Under the pieces are notes generated by a model that was not told the origin of the DNA, did not search any database, and saw nothing but the letters and a program-made list of their open reading frames with translations. Position numbers and translations under genes: made by a program. A stretch of DNA of 64,000 nt from Taklimakanibacter albus (GTDB lineage Bacteria; Pseudomonadota; Alphaproteobacteria; Rhizobiales; Aestuariivirgaceae). Where the stretch lies: contig NZ_JAENHL010000007.1 of assembly GCF_016595235.1 (NCBI RefSeq), forward strand, positions 1,930,043 through 1,994,042, given 5' to 3'. This document shows, one piece after another, positions 27,080-36,309 of this stretch. Numbering within the stretch: position 1 is the stretch's first letter; each line of letters begins with the position of its first letter.

Positions 27080-28698
27080 TTGCCGGCCTCTTCGGCGCGC
27101 AGCGCGAAACGCTGCAGCTTGCCGGTCTGGGTCTTGGGCAGCGCATCGCGGAACTCGATGCGGCGCGGATATTTGTACGGCGCGATCTCGGCCTTCACGT
27201 GGTCCTGCAAGAGCTTCACCATTTGTGCGTCCTTGGGATTTCCGGGCCGGAGAACGATGAAGGCTTTGGGTACCATGCCGCGCTCTTCATCGGCAACGCC
27301 GATCACCGCGCATTCGGCGATGGCCGGATGAGTAAGCAGCGCATTTTCGATCTCCGGCCCCGAAATGTTGTAGCCGGCCGAGATGATCATGTCGTCGGAG
27401 CGCGCCTGATACCAGAAATAGCCGTCCTCATCCTGGATGAAGGTGTCGCCGGTGATGTTCCAGCCTTTCTCGACATAGTTGCGCTGGCGCTTGTCGTCGA
27501 GATAGCGGCAGCCGATCGGGCCTTTCACCGCCAGGCGGCCGGGCGTGCCGCGCGGCGCTTCATTGCCGGCCGCATCGACGATGCGCGCCTGGTAGCCCGG
27601 CACCGGCAGGCCGGTCGAGCCGGCGCGGATCTTGTCCTCGGGCGCGCCGATGAAAATATGCAGCATCTCGGTGGCGCCGATGCCGTCCATCAGCTTGATG
27701 CCGGTGCGGTCGAGCCAGGCGTCGAACACCGCCTTGGGCAAGGTCTCGCCCGCCGACACGCATTTGCGCAAGGACTTGCCCGATTGCCTCCCGAGCTTCG
27801 CCAGCATGGCGCGATAGGCGGTGGGCGCGGTGAAAGTGATGGTCGCCTGATGTTTGTCGATTGCCCCGATCAGATCGTCGGGTGCGGCTTTTTCGAGCAG
27901 GATCGAGGACGCGCCGACCCGCATCGGAAAGATTACCAGCCCGCCGAGGCCGAAGGTGAAAGCGAGCGGCGGCGACCCGATGAACCGGTCGGAGGCCTCG
28001 GCCTTCAGCACATGCCTGCCATAGCCGTCGGCGATGAGCAGCACGTCACGATGGAAATGCATGGTGCCCTTGGGCTCGCCCGTTGTCCCTGAGGTGAAGC
28101 CGATGAGACAGACATCATCCGCCGCCGTGTCGCAGGCGGTGAACCGAGGCGAGGCCCGGCGCATCAGGGCTTCGAGCCCGTCCGGCGCATCGCCGTTGAA
28201 ATAGACGATGCGTTTGAGATCCGGCGACTGCGCTTTGGCCTTTTCCATCTCCTCGGCGAGGCGTGCGTCGCAGAGCGCCAGCGCAATCTTGGCTTTTCCG
28301 ATCGGATAGGAAAGCTCCTTGGCGCGCAACAGCGGCATGGTGGCGACGGCGATGCCGCCCGCTTTCATCACCGCGAGATAGGCGGCGACGAATTGCGGAT
28401 TATTGGCCGAGCGCAGCAGCACCCGTCCGCCGGGCACGAGCCCGCATTTGCCAGTTAGCACATTGGCGATGCGGTTCACCCGCTCGGCCATCTCGCCATA
28501 GCTGACGGTCGCGCTGTCGGTGATCATGCACGGCCGGTCGTGCCAGCCCTTGTCGAGCCAACGGTCGAGCAGCTCGCTCACGCAATTGAGACGGTCGGGA
28601 TAACGGTATTCCGGGCGATCGAAGATGAGATCGGGCCACAGATCGCGCGGCGGCAGATGATCGCGGGCGAATGTGTCGGCATAGGCGCTCGGAATCAT
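27076..28698 (-). CDS. abmG: 2-aminobenzoate (anthranilate)-CoA ligase
   Basis: A 540-aa acyl-CoA synthetase of the ANL superfamily. The P-loop GFTSGTTGEPKGTMHF is near residue 210, the A5-type motif GIGATEMLH near 345, the hinge YQARSDDMIISAGYNISGPEIE near 440, and the catalytic C-terminal Lys in PKTQTGKLQR near 529. The opening YADTFARDHLPPRDLWP resembles benzoate/2-aminobenzoate-CoA ligases. Because kynureninase makes anthranilate and follows it in the same operon, anthranilate is the best-supported substrate. The ATG has AGGAGCC upstream. It is transcribed leftward from the promoter at about 28860-28886, giving a leader of roughly 150 nt full of palindromes. Confidence 0.85.
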   Translation of the reverse strand: MIPSAYADTFARDHLPPRDLWPDLIFDRPEYRYPDRLNCVSELLDRWLDKGWHDRPCMITDSATVSYGEMAERVNRIANVLTGKCGLVPGGRVLLRSANNPQFVAAYLAVMKAGGIAVATMPLLRAKELSYPIGKAKIALALCDARLAEEMEKAKAQSPDLKRIVYFNGDAPDGLEALMRRASPRFTACDTAADDVCLIGFTSGTTGEPKGTMHFHRDVLLIADGYGRHVLKAEASDRFIGSPPLAFTFGLGGLVIFPMRVGASSILLEKAAPDDLIGAIDKHQATITFTAPTAYRAMLAKLGRQSGKSLRKCVSAGETLPKAVFDAWLDRTGIKLMDGIGATEMLHIFIGAPEDKIRAGSTGLPVPGYQARIVDAAGNEAPRGTPGRLAVKGPIGCRYLDDKRQRNYVEKGWNITGDTFIQDEDGYFWYQARSDDMIISAGYNISGPEIENALLTHPAIAECAVIGVADEERGMVPKAFIVLRPGNPKDAQMVKLLQDHVKAEIAPYKYPRRIEFRDALPKTQTGKLQRFALRAEEAGK

Positions 28699-28746
28699 TG
28701 CGGCTCCTCACGGATATAATGCGCGGTCGCGCGCCGTGAGATCACG

Positions 28747-28849
28747 ATCACTTCAGGCCACAATGGCCTGAAGTGATAAACGTGATCGTATATTCAATTG
28801 GCGCGTGATCGGACGGAAAACCGGTTTCCACTTTTCCTGATCACGCGCC
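28747..28849. repeat. Pair of palindromes in the leader of the ligase-kynUA mRNA
   Basis: The first palindrome is a perfect inverted repeat at 28747-28777: 14-bp arms beginning ATCACTTCAGGCCA around a CAA loop. The second spans 28800-28849: outer arms GGCGCGTGATC / GATCACGCGCC enclose an inner partial palindrome around AAACCGGTTT. The second resembles a palindromic intergenic element I recall as common in rhizobial genomes (recognition from memory). Both lie within the predicted 5' leader of the leftward transcript and could form stable RNA hairpins or be protein sites. Confidence 0.7.
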
Positions 28850-28851
28850 GA

Positions 28852-28886
28852 TAGTTTAATTCTAAAATAATCGCTCCGAATGTCAA
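28852..28886 (-). promoter_or_regulatory. Promoter of the ligase-kynU-kynA operon with overlapping operator
   Basis: Reading left: a perfect -35 TTGACA (complement of 28881-28886), 16-bp spacer, -10 TAGAAT (complement of 28859-28864). The 16-bp motif TAGTTTAATTCTAAAA at 28852-28867 covers the -10. Similar motifs cover the -10 boxes at 51460-51475 and 63219-63234. A poorer match (TTTAGACTTGAA, 28910-28921) lies closer to the rightward SDR gene. A repressor, perhaps the MarR protein encoded at 29711, is inferred. Confidence 0.6.
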
Positions 28887-28973
28887 TTGCAGCCGCCCGG
28901 CAAAAACGCTTTAGACTTGAAATAATTTCCGGCCCGGCCTTACAATCGCTGTGAGCAACGAAAGACAGGGTAC

Positions 28974-29714
28974 ATGGTTGAACAGCGAGCACTCGTCACG
29001 GGCGGAAGCCGAGGCATCGGACGCGCCATTGCCATGGCGCTCTCTGGCCTTGGTCATGATGTCACTATCATGGGCCGCACGGAAGCCGCCTTGACGCAAG
29101 CGATCGCCGAGGGCGTCGCCAAGCGCGGCTTGAGCGTCGACGTCACCGATGAGAAGGCGCTGAGCCAGGCGGTCGCCGACAGTGGTCCCTATCACATCCT
29201 GATCAATAATGCGGGTGCCGCCGAATCCGCTCCCTTCCACACCACCAGCCTCGATCTCTTCCGCCGCATGATGGCGGTGAATGTCGAAAGTGCCTTCATC
29301 GCCACGCGAACCGCCCTGCCGGGCATGGTGAAATTGGGCTCGGGCCGTATCGTCAATGTCGCCTCGATCGCCGGCCTCAAGGGTTATCCCTATGTCTCGG
29401 CCTATTGCGCGGCGAAACACGCCATCATCGGGATGACCCGTGCGCTGGCGCTGGAGCTCGCCAAGACCCGCATCACAGTCAATGCGCTCTGCCCCGGCTA
29501 TACCGACACCGATCTCATCGCCGAGGCTGCGAACACAATCGCCAAGAAGACCGGTATACCCGCCGCCAAGGCGATCGAACATTTCGCCAAGACGAATCCT
29601 GGCGGCCGGCTGATCACGCCGGCGGAAGTGACCAATGCGGCTCTGTGGCTGTGCTCCGAGGGCGCCTCCGCCATCACCGGCCAGGCGATCACCGTTGCGG
29701 GAGGCGATTTGTGA
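28974..29714 (+). CDS. Short-chain dehydrogenase/reductase (3-oxoacyl reductase type)
   Basis: A 246-aa classical SDR with GGSRGIGRAIA near residue 10, NNAG near 80, catalytic Ser in NVASIAGLKG, and YCAAK near 143-147. It reduces or oxidises a keto/hydroxy group with NAD(P)H. As the first gene of the rightward cluster and divergent from the anthranilate-CoA ligase, it likely acts on an alicyclic or open-chain oxoacyl-CoA formed after ring reduction of 2-aminobenzoyl-CoA. Its stop overlaps the next start (GTGA). The exact step is inferred. Confidence 0.8.
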   Translation: MVEQRALVTGGSRGIGRAIAMALSGLGHDVTIMGRTEAALTQAIAEGVAKRGLSVDVTDEKALSQAVADSGPYHILINNAGAAESAPFHTTSLDLFRRMMAVNVESAFIATRTALPGMVKLGSGRIVNVASIAGLKGYPYVSAYCAAKHAIIGMTRALALELAKTRITVNALCPGYTDTDLIAEAANTIAKKTGIPAAKAIEHFAKTNPGGRLITPAEVTNAALWLCSEGASAITGQAITVAGGDL

Positions 29715-30235
29715 CGACGCCCGAAGAGCAGTCTCCCTTGTGGATCGACGCCGAGACGACAGTGGCGGCGCGCCCCGCCGACCATAAGATGGAATTGCGC
29801 CTGTGGCTGCGCCTCCTCTCCTGCTCGCGCCTCATCGAGAACGACATCCGCCGTCATCTCAATGCCGAGTTCGATTTCAGCCTGCCGCGTTTCGATATAT
29901 TGGCGCAGCTCGACCGCGCCGATGCAGGCCTGGTGCTGGGCGAAGTATCGAAGCGGCTGATGGTCTCGGCCGGCAACATCACCAGCCTGGTCGAGGGCCT
30001 CGTCAAATCGGGCCATATCACCCGCACTACATCGAGCGGTGACCGCCGCGCCCAGGTCATCCGGCTCACCGACAAGGGCCGGCGCGAATTCCGCCGCATG
30101 GCCAAGGTCCATGGCGACTGGATCGCCAGATATTTCGAGCATCTGTCGCAAAAGGACATCGACAAATTGATGGATCTCCTGGCCTCCCTCAAGGACTCGA
30201 CACGCGAAACCATCCTGGCGAGGCAGCAGCCATGA
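29711..30235 (+). CDS. MarR-family transcriptional regulator
   Basis: A 174-aa MarR regulator starting at GTG 29711, overlapping the SDR stop by 4 bp. The winged helix includes [39 protein letters not shown] and the wing [24 protein letters not shown]. MarR proteins in aerobic CoA-dependent aromatic pathways commonly respond to the aryl-CoA or the free acid. Its place inside the catabolic operon, and the palindromic motif at the divergent promoter, make it the best candidate local repressor. Confidence 0.85.
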   Translation: MTTPEEQSPLWIDAETTVAARPADHKMELRLWLRLLSCSRLIENDIRRHLNAEFDFSLPRFDILAQLDRADAGLVLGEVSKRLMVSAGNITSLVEGLVKSGHITRTTSSGDRRAQVIRLTDKGRREFRRMAKVHGDWIARYFEHLSQKDIDKLMDLLASLKDSTRETILARQQP

Positions 30236-31065
30236 ACCGCACTCATGCCGTGATACCGCCCTTGAGCGCTTACAAAGCCCGCCATGTGCTGATGACCGTG
30301 ACGGACGGCGTGGCGTCCATCACGCTCAACCGGCCGGAGAAGAAGAACCCGCTCACTTTCGACTCCTATGACGAGCTCACCGCTATTTTCGCCGCCGCCC
30401 GCAAGGACGAGACCACCCATGCCTTCGTGATCTCGGGCGCCGGCGGCAATTTCTCCTCCGGCGGCGATGTGCTGGAAATCATCGGGCCGCTCACTGAAAT
30501 GAACGTGCCGCAATTGCTGCGCTTCACCGAGATGACCGGCGATCTGGTCAAGACGATGCGCGCCTGCCCGCAGCCGATCATTTCCGCCATCGACGGCATC
30601 TGCGCCGGCGCCGGCGCCATCATCGCCATGGCCTCCGATTTGCGGTTCGGCACCGAAGCGTCGAAGATCGCCTTCCTGTTCAACCGCGTCGGCCTCGCCG
30701 GCTGCGACATGGGGGCCTGCGCCATGCTGCCCCGCATCATCGGCCAGGGCCGCGCCTCCGAGCTGCTTTATACCGGCCGCGCCCTGGGCGGTGCGGAAGC
30801 CGAGCGCTGGGGCTTCTTCAACCGCCTCGTCGATCCGGCCAATCTCATCGAGGAAGCGACGAAGCTGGCGCGTCAGCTCGCTTCGGGCCCGACCTTCGCC
30901 AATGGCATGACCAAACGCATGTTGCAGGCCGAATGGGCGATGAGCATCGACGATGCGGTGGAGGCCGAGGCGATCGCCCAGGCGCTGTGCATGAAGACTG
31001 AGGATTTCCGCCGCGCCTATGAGGCTTTTGCCAATAAGCAGAAGCCTGTCTTCAAGGGCGATTGA
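30232..31065 (+). CDS. Enoyl-CoA hydratase/isomerase family protein
   Basis: A 277-aa crotonase-fold protein. The oxyanion-hole segments are [11 protein letters not shown] near 80 and [18 protein letters not shown] near 123, followed by [17 protein letters not shown] where other hydratases carry catalytic Glu residues; here the spacing has Asp and Cys instead, so it may be a hydrolase, lyase or atypical hydratase rather than a plain enoyl-CoA hydratase. It is coupled to the MarR gene by a 4-bp overlap and followed directly by the acyl-CoA dehydrogenase. It likely acts on a CoA intermediate of anthranilate breakdown. Confidence 0.8.
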   Translation: MNRTHAVIPPLSAYKARHVLMTVTDGVASITLNRPEKKNPLTFDSYDELTAIFAAARKDETTHAFVISGAGGNFSSGGDVLEIIGPLTEMNVPQLLRFTEMTGDLVKTMRACPQPIISAIDGICAGAGAIIAMASDLRFGTEASKIAFLFNRVGLAGCDMGACAMLPRIIGQGRASELLYTGRALGGAEAERWGFFNRLVDPANLIEEATKLARQLASGPTFANGMTKRMLQAEWAMSIDDAVEAEAIAQALCMKTEDFRRAYEAFANKQKPVFKGD

Positions 31066-31067
31066 GC

Positions 31068-32243
31068 ATGACCGACCGCAGCTTCCTCGCCTGGCCGTTT
31101 TTCGAGCAGAGGCATCGCGATCTCGAGGCGGAGGTGCTGGCTTTCGCCCGCAATGAAGTACCCGCGCTCGTCGATCATCACGACCCCGACCAGTCCTGCC
31201 GCAAGCTCGTCGCCGCTTTGGGTGACAGCGGTCTGCTGCGCCATGCGGTGACGGCGCCATACGGTGGGCGCGCCGAAAAACTCGACGTGCGCTCTCTGTG
31301 CCTTATCCGCGAAACCCTGGCCTATGCCGACGGGCTCGCCGATTTCGCTTTCGCCATGCAGGGCCTCGGTACCGGTCCCGTCACCTTGTTCGGCACCGAG
31401 GAGCAGAAGCGCAGATGGCTGCCGCCCATCGCCCAAGGCAAGGCGATCTCGGCCTTCGCTTTGTCGGAGCCCGAAGCCGGCTCGGATGTGGCAGCGCTTG
31501 CCTGCACCGCGCGGCCCGACGGCAATGAACATGTCGTCATTGAGGGCGAGAAGACCTGGATCTCCAATGGCGGCATCGCCGATCGTTATGTCGTCTTCTG
31601 TCGCACCGGTGAGGCGCCGGGAGCCCGCGGCCTCAGCGCCTTCATGGTCGAGGCGGATACGCCGGGCCTCAGCATCGCCGAGCGCATCGAGACCATCTCG
31701 CCGCATCCGCTGGCGCGCCTGCACTTCGACAATTGCCGTATTCCGATCGGCAACCGCATCGGCAAAGGCGGTGAAGGCTTCAAGATCGCTATGTCGGTGC
31801 TCGACATCTTCCGCTCGACGGTGGGCGCCGCCGCTCTGGGCTTTGCCCGGCGCGCCCTCGACGAGGCGCTGATTCATGTGTCGAGCCGGCGCCTGATGGG
31901 CGGCGTGCTCGCCGACCTCCAGATGGTGCAGGGCCAGATCGCCGACATGGCGCTCGATGTCGATGCTTCCGCGCTGATGGTCTATCGCGCCGCCTGGACC
32001 AAGGACCAGGGCGCCGAGCGCATCACCCGCGAGGCGGCGATGGCGAAATTCACCGCGACCGAAGCGGCGCAGCGGGTGATCGACACCGCCGTGCAGCTTT
32101 TCGGCGGGCTCGGCGTCAAATCGGGCACGCGGCCCGAGCAGCTTTATCGCGAGATCCGCGCCTTGCGCATCTATGAAGGGGCGAGCGCGGTGCAAAAGGT
32201 CATCATCGCGCGCTCGCTGCTCTCTCCCACCACGAAAGCCTGA
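31068..32243 (+). CDS. Acyl-CoA dehydrogenase
   Basis: A 391-aa FAD-dependent acyl-CoA dehydrogenase of normal length. Motifs are [16 protein letters not shown] near 138, [15 protein letters not shown], and a C-terminal [11 protein letters not shown] followed by [16 protein letters not shown], with the usual catalytic Glu position in YEGAS. It introduces a double bond alpha,beta to the thioester and passes electrons to ETF. I take ATG 31068; a TTG two codons earlier is in frame. It follows the hydratase-like gene within 2 bp, as in a beta-oxidation cassette. Confidence 0.88.
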   Translation: MTDRSFLAWPFFEQRHRDLEAEVLAFARNEVPALVDHHDPDQSCRKLVAALGDSGLLRHAVTAPYGGRAEKLDVRSLCLIRETLAYADGLADFAFAMQGLGTGPVTLFGTEEQKRRWLPPIAQGKAISAFALSEPEAGSDVAALACTARPDGNEHVVIEGEKTWISNGGIADRYVVFCRTGEAPGARGLSAFMVEADTPGLSIAERIETISPHPLARLHFDNCRIPIGNRIGKGGEGFKIAMSVLDIFRSTVGAAALGFARRALDEALIHVSSRRLMGGVLADLQMVQGQIADMALDVDASALMVYRAAWTKDQGAERITREAAMAKFTATEAAQRVIDTAVQLFGGLGVKSGTRPEQLYREIRALRIYEGASAVQKVIIARSLLSPTTKA

Positions 32244-32245
32244 TC

Positions 32246-34282
32246 ATGACCGTGTCGCTTGCCCGCGAAGATGGCATCGCCATCATCACCATCGACAATC
32301 CGCCAGTGAACGCGACCTCGCATTCCGTGCGCCAGGGCCTGGCGGAAGCCATCACGCAGATCACGCAAGATACGTCGCTGCGCGGCGTCATCCTCGCCTG
32401 CACCGGCAAGACCTTCGTCGCCGGAGCCGATATCCGCGAATTCGGCAAGCCGCCGGTACCACCGTCCTTGCGCGATGTCATCGCGGCGCTCGAAGCGCTC
32501 ACCATTCCCGTCGTCGCCGCCATTCACGGCACGGCCCTCGGTGGCGGTTTCGAGCTTGCCCTCGCCTGCCACTATCGCGTGATGAACAGACACGCCTTTG
32601 TCGGTCTGCCGGAAGTCACGCTCGGCATCATTCCAGGCGCCGGCGGCACGCAGCGGCTGCCGCGCCTCATCGGCATGGCCCCGTCCATCGACATGATCAC
32701 CTCGGGCCGTCGCGTGGCCGCGGACGAAGCCTTTAAGCTCGGCATCGCCGACAGGATCGGGGAAGGCAATCTCATCGCCGAGGCGCGCGCCTTCCTCGCA
32801 ACGAAGCCGGTGGTCAGGCGGGTGCGCGACCTCATCGCCGCGCCTGCAAATTTTGCCGAGTTGCGCAAGCAGGTGAAAGCGCGCGGCCAGACAAGTCCGG
32901 TTCGCGCTTTCGACGTCCTGGAAGAGACCGCACATCTCGACTTCGCGCAGGGCATGGCGCGCGAGGCGGAAGTCTTCGCTGAGCTGCGCAATTCCGAGCA
33001 GGCACGCGCGCTGCGCCACATCTTCTTCGCCGAACGCGAGATCGCCAAAATTCCCGAGGCCGACGCGAAACCGCGACCGGTGGCACATCTGGGCGTCATC
33101 GGTGGTGGCCTGATGGGAACCGGCATCGCCGCCGCGGCTCTGCTCTCCGGCCTCTCCGTTACTTTGCTTGAGCGCGATCAGCCGTCGGCTGATCTCGCCC
33201 GCGACCGGGCTCTGGGCTTGCTGAAAAGCTCGGTCGAGCGCGGCAAGCTCGCACAAGCCGACTTCGACCGGATCGCCGCCGGCGGATTGCGCACCACCGC
33301 GACGATGGCCGATCTCTCTTCCGCCGATCTGGTGATCGAGGCCGCCTTCGAGGATCTGGGCGTGAAGCAGGCGATCTTCCGCGATCTCGACAAGGCCGCG
33401 AAGCCCGACGCCATCCTCGCCACCAACACCTCCTATCTCGATGTCGGGGCCATCGCCGATGTGACGGCGCGGCCGCAGCAGGTCATCGGTCTGCATTTTT
33501 TCTCGCCCGCCCATATCATGAAGCTGCTCGAAGTGGTCGTGCCGCCCAAGGTGGCGCCCGAAACCGTGGCGACCGGCTTCGCCCTTGGCCGTAGGCTCGG
33601 CAAGATCGCGGTCCGCGCCGGCGTCTGCGACGGCTTCATCGGCAACCGCATTCTCTCGGCCTATCGCAAGCAGGCCGAATATCTGATGGAGGACGGCGCC
33701 GCCCCGGCCGAGATCGATGCCGCCTTCCGCGATTTCGGCCTGCCCATGGGCGTGTTCGAGATGCAGGATATGGCCGGGCTCGACATCATCTGGGCCAACC
33801 GCAAGGCTCTCGCCCCCACACGCGACCCGCGCGAGCGTTATGTCCGCATCGTCGATCTCATCTGCAAGAGCGGGCGCTTCGGCCGCAAGACCGGCAGCGG
33901 CTATTACAATTACGCCGGCAAGACGCCAACGCCTGATGAGGCGACCTCGGCTCTCATCGCGGAGGAACGCAAACATCGGAACATCACGCCGCGCACCTTC
34001 AGCAAGGACGAGATCATGGACCGCATCCTGCTCGCCATGATCAATGAAGGCGCCCGCATTCTCGAGGAAGGCATCGCCCTTCGCGCCAGCGACATCGATG
34101 TCGTCATGGTCAATGGCTACGGCTTTCCGCGCTGGCGCGGCGGCCCGATGTTTTTGGCCGACGAGATCGGCGTGAAGGCCGTCCTGCGCCGTATCGAAGC
34201 GCTGGCCAAGGAGGATGCCTGGTTCTGGCGACCGTCGGAACTGCTCCTGCGGCTGGCGGAGACGAACGGGAAGCTCGGCTAG
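32246..34282 (+). CDS. Multifunctional enoyl-CoA hydratase / 3-hydroxyacyl-CoA dehydrogenase
   Basis: A 678-aa fusion of the FadB/FadJ type. The N-terminal crotonase domain (about 1-180) has FVAGADIREFGK, HGTALGGGFELALACHYR, LPEVTLGIIPGAGGTQRLPR (both catalytic-type Glu residues present). The central NAD-binding domain (about 285-470) has GVIGGGLMGTGIA and IGLHFFSPAH. Two C-terminal HCDH domains complete it. It hydrates an enoyl-CoA and oxidises the 3-hydroxyacyl-CoA. It lies 2 bp after the dehydrogenase, completing the lower pathway; a thiolase is not present in this cluster. Confidence 0.9.
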   Translation: MTVSLAREDGIAIITIDNPPVNATSHSVRQGLAEAITQITQDTSLRGVILACTGKTFVAGADIREFGKPPVPPSLRDVIAALEALTIPVVAAIHGTALGGGFELALACHYRVMNRHAFVGLPEVTLGIIPGAGGTQRLPRLIGMAPSIDMITSGRRVAADEAFKLGIADRIGEGNLIAEARAFLATKPVVRRVRDLIAAPANFAELRKQVKARGQTSPVRAFDVLEETAHLDFAQGMAREAEVFAELRNSEQARALRHIFFAEREIAKIPEADAKPRPVAHLGVIGGGLMGTGIAAAALLSGLSVTLLERDQPSADLARDRALGLLKSSVERGKLAQADFDRIAAGGLRTTATMADLSSADLVIEAAFEDLGVKQAIFRDLDKAAKPDAILATNTSYLDVGAIADVTARPQQVIGLHFFSPAHIMKLLEVVVPPKVAPETVATGFALGRRLGKIAVRAGVCDGFIGNRILSAYRKQAEYLMEDGAAPAEIDAAFRDFGLPMGVFEMQDMAGLDIIWANRKALAPTRDPRERYVRIVDLICKSGRFGRKTGSGYYNYAGKTPTPDEATSALIAEERKHRNITPRTFSKDEIMDRILLAMINEGARILEEGIALRASDIDVVMVNGYGFPRWRGGPMFLADEIGVKAVLRRIEALAKEDAWFWRPSELLLRLAETNGKLG

Positions 34283-34285
34283 ATT

Positions 34286-35368
34286 TTATTCCACCATAAA
34301 TCTCGAACTGAAGGGCAAGCCCGCCGCGCCGACGGCCTTGGGCGACGGCGAGAGTTTTCCGGCAATGACCGTGACGCCCGGCAGCACCGTGCCGAGCTTC
34401 GCGCATAAGGCCTGGCAGACATCTTCGGGAATGTAGGACGAAAGGATCACTGTCCTCACCTCGACGAACTGAGCGAGCGCCGTGATGGAGCTGCGCATCG
34501 AGGCGATGAGATCATTCTCCCAGGTGAGCAGGAGATCGGCCCGGTCCCAGAGCGGCTCCGTCGGGAGCCCTTTGCCGCCCGCCAGGCGTTCGAGCGCGCC
34601 GAGTCCGATGTCAAAGCTCAAGGGCGAGTTGCTGTTATAGATCTGGTGATTGAGGACGAGCCGGCTGTGCAATTCATGGCCCAGATAGAAATAGAGATAA
34701 TCGGCATGGGGCTTGGCCGAACCGAACATGCTCTCGCCGGCCGCGGCGGCGGTGATGTCGTTCTGCACGAACACCGCCTGGCCGATCTCCTTCTCGATTT
34801 CCTCCTGCAGCGCCGCATAGCGGTGCTTCGGATCGCTTTTGCCGGCCGTAAGGCCCGAGCGCGATTCGGGCAGAGCGAGGCCGATGCCAGCCAGCCGATC
34901 CTGGGTGCCGGGCGGCAGGACTTCGAGGGCGCGCTGGATCGTCTCGAGGAATTCCGGATGATTGCTTTTGCTGTTGGGCTCAGGGTTGGGCAGCGTCGCG
35001 TGGAAACGCACGGCGCCGACGAAGTCGATGAGCACGATATGGGCGCGTTTGCTGCCGATGCTGATGCCGACCGAATAGGCGCCCTCCGGATTGAGCACCA
35101 CGGGCGTGGTCGGCGGTCCGACGCGGCCCTTCTGCACCTTGCCCTTCATGACAAGGCCTTCCTGCTCGAGCGAGCGCACCAGCACCGATACGGTCTGGGC
35201 CGAAAGCCCGGTGCTTTCGCCGATCTCGAGCCGGGTGATGCCGTCATTCTGTAGGAGCAGCGACAGGAGGAGCCGCTCATTGTAGCTGCGCACGCTGGTG
35301 GCGTTCAGGCCAGCGGCGCGATCGGCGATGCGCAGCGGATTGGGCGGTGCGAAGCGCATGTCAGGCAT
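34286..35368 (-). CDS. ROK-family regulator lacking the ROK zinc motif
   Basis: A 360-aa protein with an N-terminal winged helix (about 20-85: RSYNERLLLSLLLQNDGITR and TGLSAQTVSVLVRSLEQEG) and a C-terminal ROK/actin-like domain (SVGISIGSKRAHIVLIDF near 112). The family hallmark, a Glu-Gly-His segment followed by a CxCGxxGCxE zinc motif, is absent; the corresponding stretch reads LSFDIGLGALERLAGGKG. It may therefore sense a ligand differently or have lost kinase-like features. It overlaps the SGNH hydrolase gene by 8 bp and likely controls the adjacent sugar importer through the palindrome at 36119-36143. Confidence 0.78.
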   Translation of the reverse strand: MPDMRFAPPNPLRIADRAAGLNATSVRSYNERLLLSLLLQNDGITRLEIGESTGLSAQTVSVLVRSLEQEGLVMKGKVQKGRVGPPTTPVVLNPEGAYSVGISIGSKRAHIVLIDFVGAVRFHATLPNPEPNSKSNHPEFLETIQRALEVLPPGTQDRLAGIGLALPESRSGLTAGKSDPKHRYAALQEEIEKEIGQAVFVQNDITAAAAGESMFGSAKPHADYLYFYLGHELHSRLVLNHQIYNSNSPLSFDIGLGALERLAGGKGLPTEPLWDRADLLLTWENDLIASMRSSITALAQFVEVRTVILSSYIPEDVCQALCAKLGTVLPGVTVIAGKLSPSPKAVGAAGLPFSSRFMVE

Positions 35369-36011
35369 GATCGCTCCATCCGATCGTCACGACCTCGCTC
35401 GCCAGGGCGACACCCAGCGCCGCATGGGCTTCGGCATTGATATGGAATCCGTCGAGCGGATCACACTGGATCACCGAGCCTGCGTCGAAAAAATGCACTT
35501 CGAGCGAGTCCGCGAGGATCTCGAATTCCAGCGCCAAACGGTGCGACTTCTGCTGCGCGCCCGAGAAGATCGATTCCCATTCCTTGATGTCGTCGCGCAT
35601 CGGCGGTGGCGCGACGATCATGATCTCGGGCACATGCCCGCCGGGACCGGGCGCCAGCTCTTTTATATCATAGACGAGGCAGCCGATGCCCATCGCCACT
35701 TCCGATGGCGGCTGCTGGAAGCGCGCCTTGAGATCATTGGTGCCGAGCATGATGATGATGAGATCGAGCGGCGCATGGCTCTGCAGGCAAGGCCGCAGAT
35801 AACGCCGGCCGTTTTTGTGGACGCCTTCGATCGGATCGTCGCGGACCGTGGTGCGTCCGCTCAGGCCTTCCTCGAGGACGTGCCATTTGGAACCGAGCTC
35901 ACGGGCGAGCACGCCCGGCCAGCGCTGTGTCCAGCCATAGCGGTCGAGAGGCGTGCCGCCCGGAACTTGTCCATGCGTGTTCGAATCGCCGAAGCAGAGC
36001 ACCGTGCGCAC
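35361..36011 (-). CDS. SGNH/GDSL-family hydrolase (arylesterase-like)
   Basis: A 216-aa esterase. Block I RTVLCFGDSNTHG carries the nucleophile Ser near residue 10, GTNDL lies near 90, and the C-terminal Asp-His pair is in DPLDGFHIN. I prefer GTG 36011: it gives the family-typical N-terminus right before the GDS block and has a strong GGGGAG site, whereas an ATG at 36128 would start inside the palindromic operator. No signal peptide, so probably cytoplasmic. It is a distant paralogue of the hydrolase at 40915-41595 on the other side of the importer genes. Confidence 0.8.
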   Translation of the reverse strand: MRTVLCFGDSNTHGQVPGGTPLDRYGWTQRWPGVLARELGSKWHVLEEGLSGRTTVRDDPIEGVHKNGRRYLRPCLQSHAPLDLIIIMLGTNDLKARFQQPPSEVAMGIGCLVYDIKELAPGPGGHVPEIMIVAPPPMRDDIKEWESIFSGAQQKSHRLALEFEILADSLEVHFFDAGSVIQCDPLDGFHINAEAHAALGVALASEVVTIGWSDHA

Positions 36012-36118
36012 CGCCGATCTCCCCGAATTGTCAGCAAAATCAAAGCTTAGGGGGCGCTCCGGGATATCCTCGGCGCCACCCGGACGATGCCATTCGGGAG
36101 GATGGGTGACAAGTCGCG

Positions 36119-36150
36119 AGTTATTCATTCAACATGAATAACTATTGACA
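36119..36150 (+). promoter_or_regulatory. Perfect 25-bp palindromic operator next to a -35 box
   Basis: AGTTATTCAT-N5-ATGAATAACT at 36119-36143 is a perfect inverted repeat with a 5-nt centre (TCAAC). TTATTC/GAATAA arms resemble the TTATTT-type half sites of NagC/Mlc ROK regulators. A perfect TTGACA follows at 36145-36150 reading toward the importer, although no good -10 is obvious. It lies between the divergent hydrolase-ROK and importer units, ideal for joint control by the ROK-like protein. Confidence 0.65.
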
Positions 36151-36309
36151 AGCCCAAAAACAATGTGTTTTCTGACCCTCGAAGTCATTCCGTAAGAATT
36201 CCCGCTGCCGCGCCGGCCATCACTGTGATGTCCGGTGAAGGGGGAACTGCATTCAAAATTGGCGCCCGGAACGACCGTGACCGACATGAGCCCAATGGGA
36301 GGACTCTCA

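Noticed and set aside
32171-33976. 601-codon open frame on the minus strand
   Set aside because: Antisense to the well-supported FadJ-like gene; no recognisable motif.
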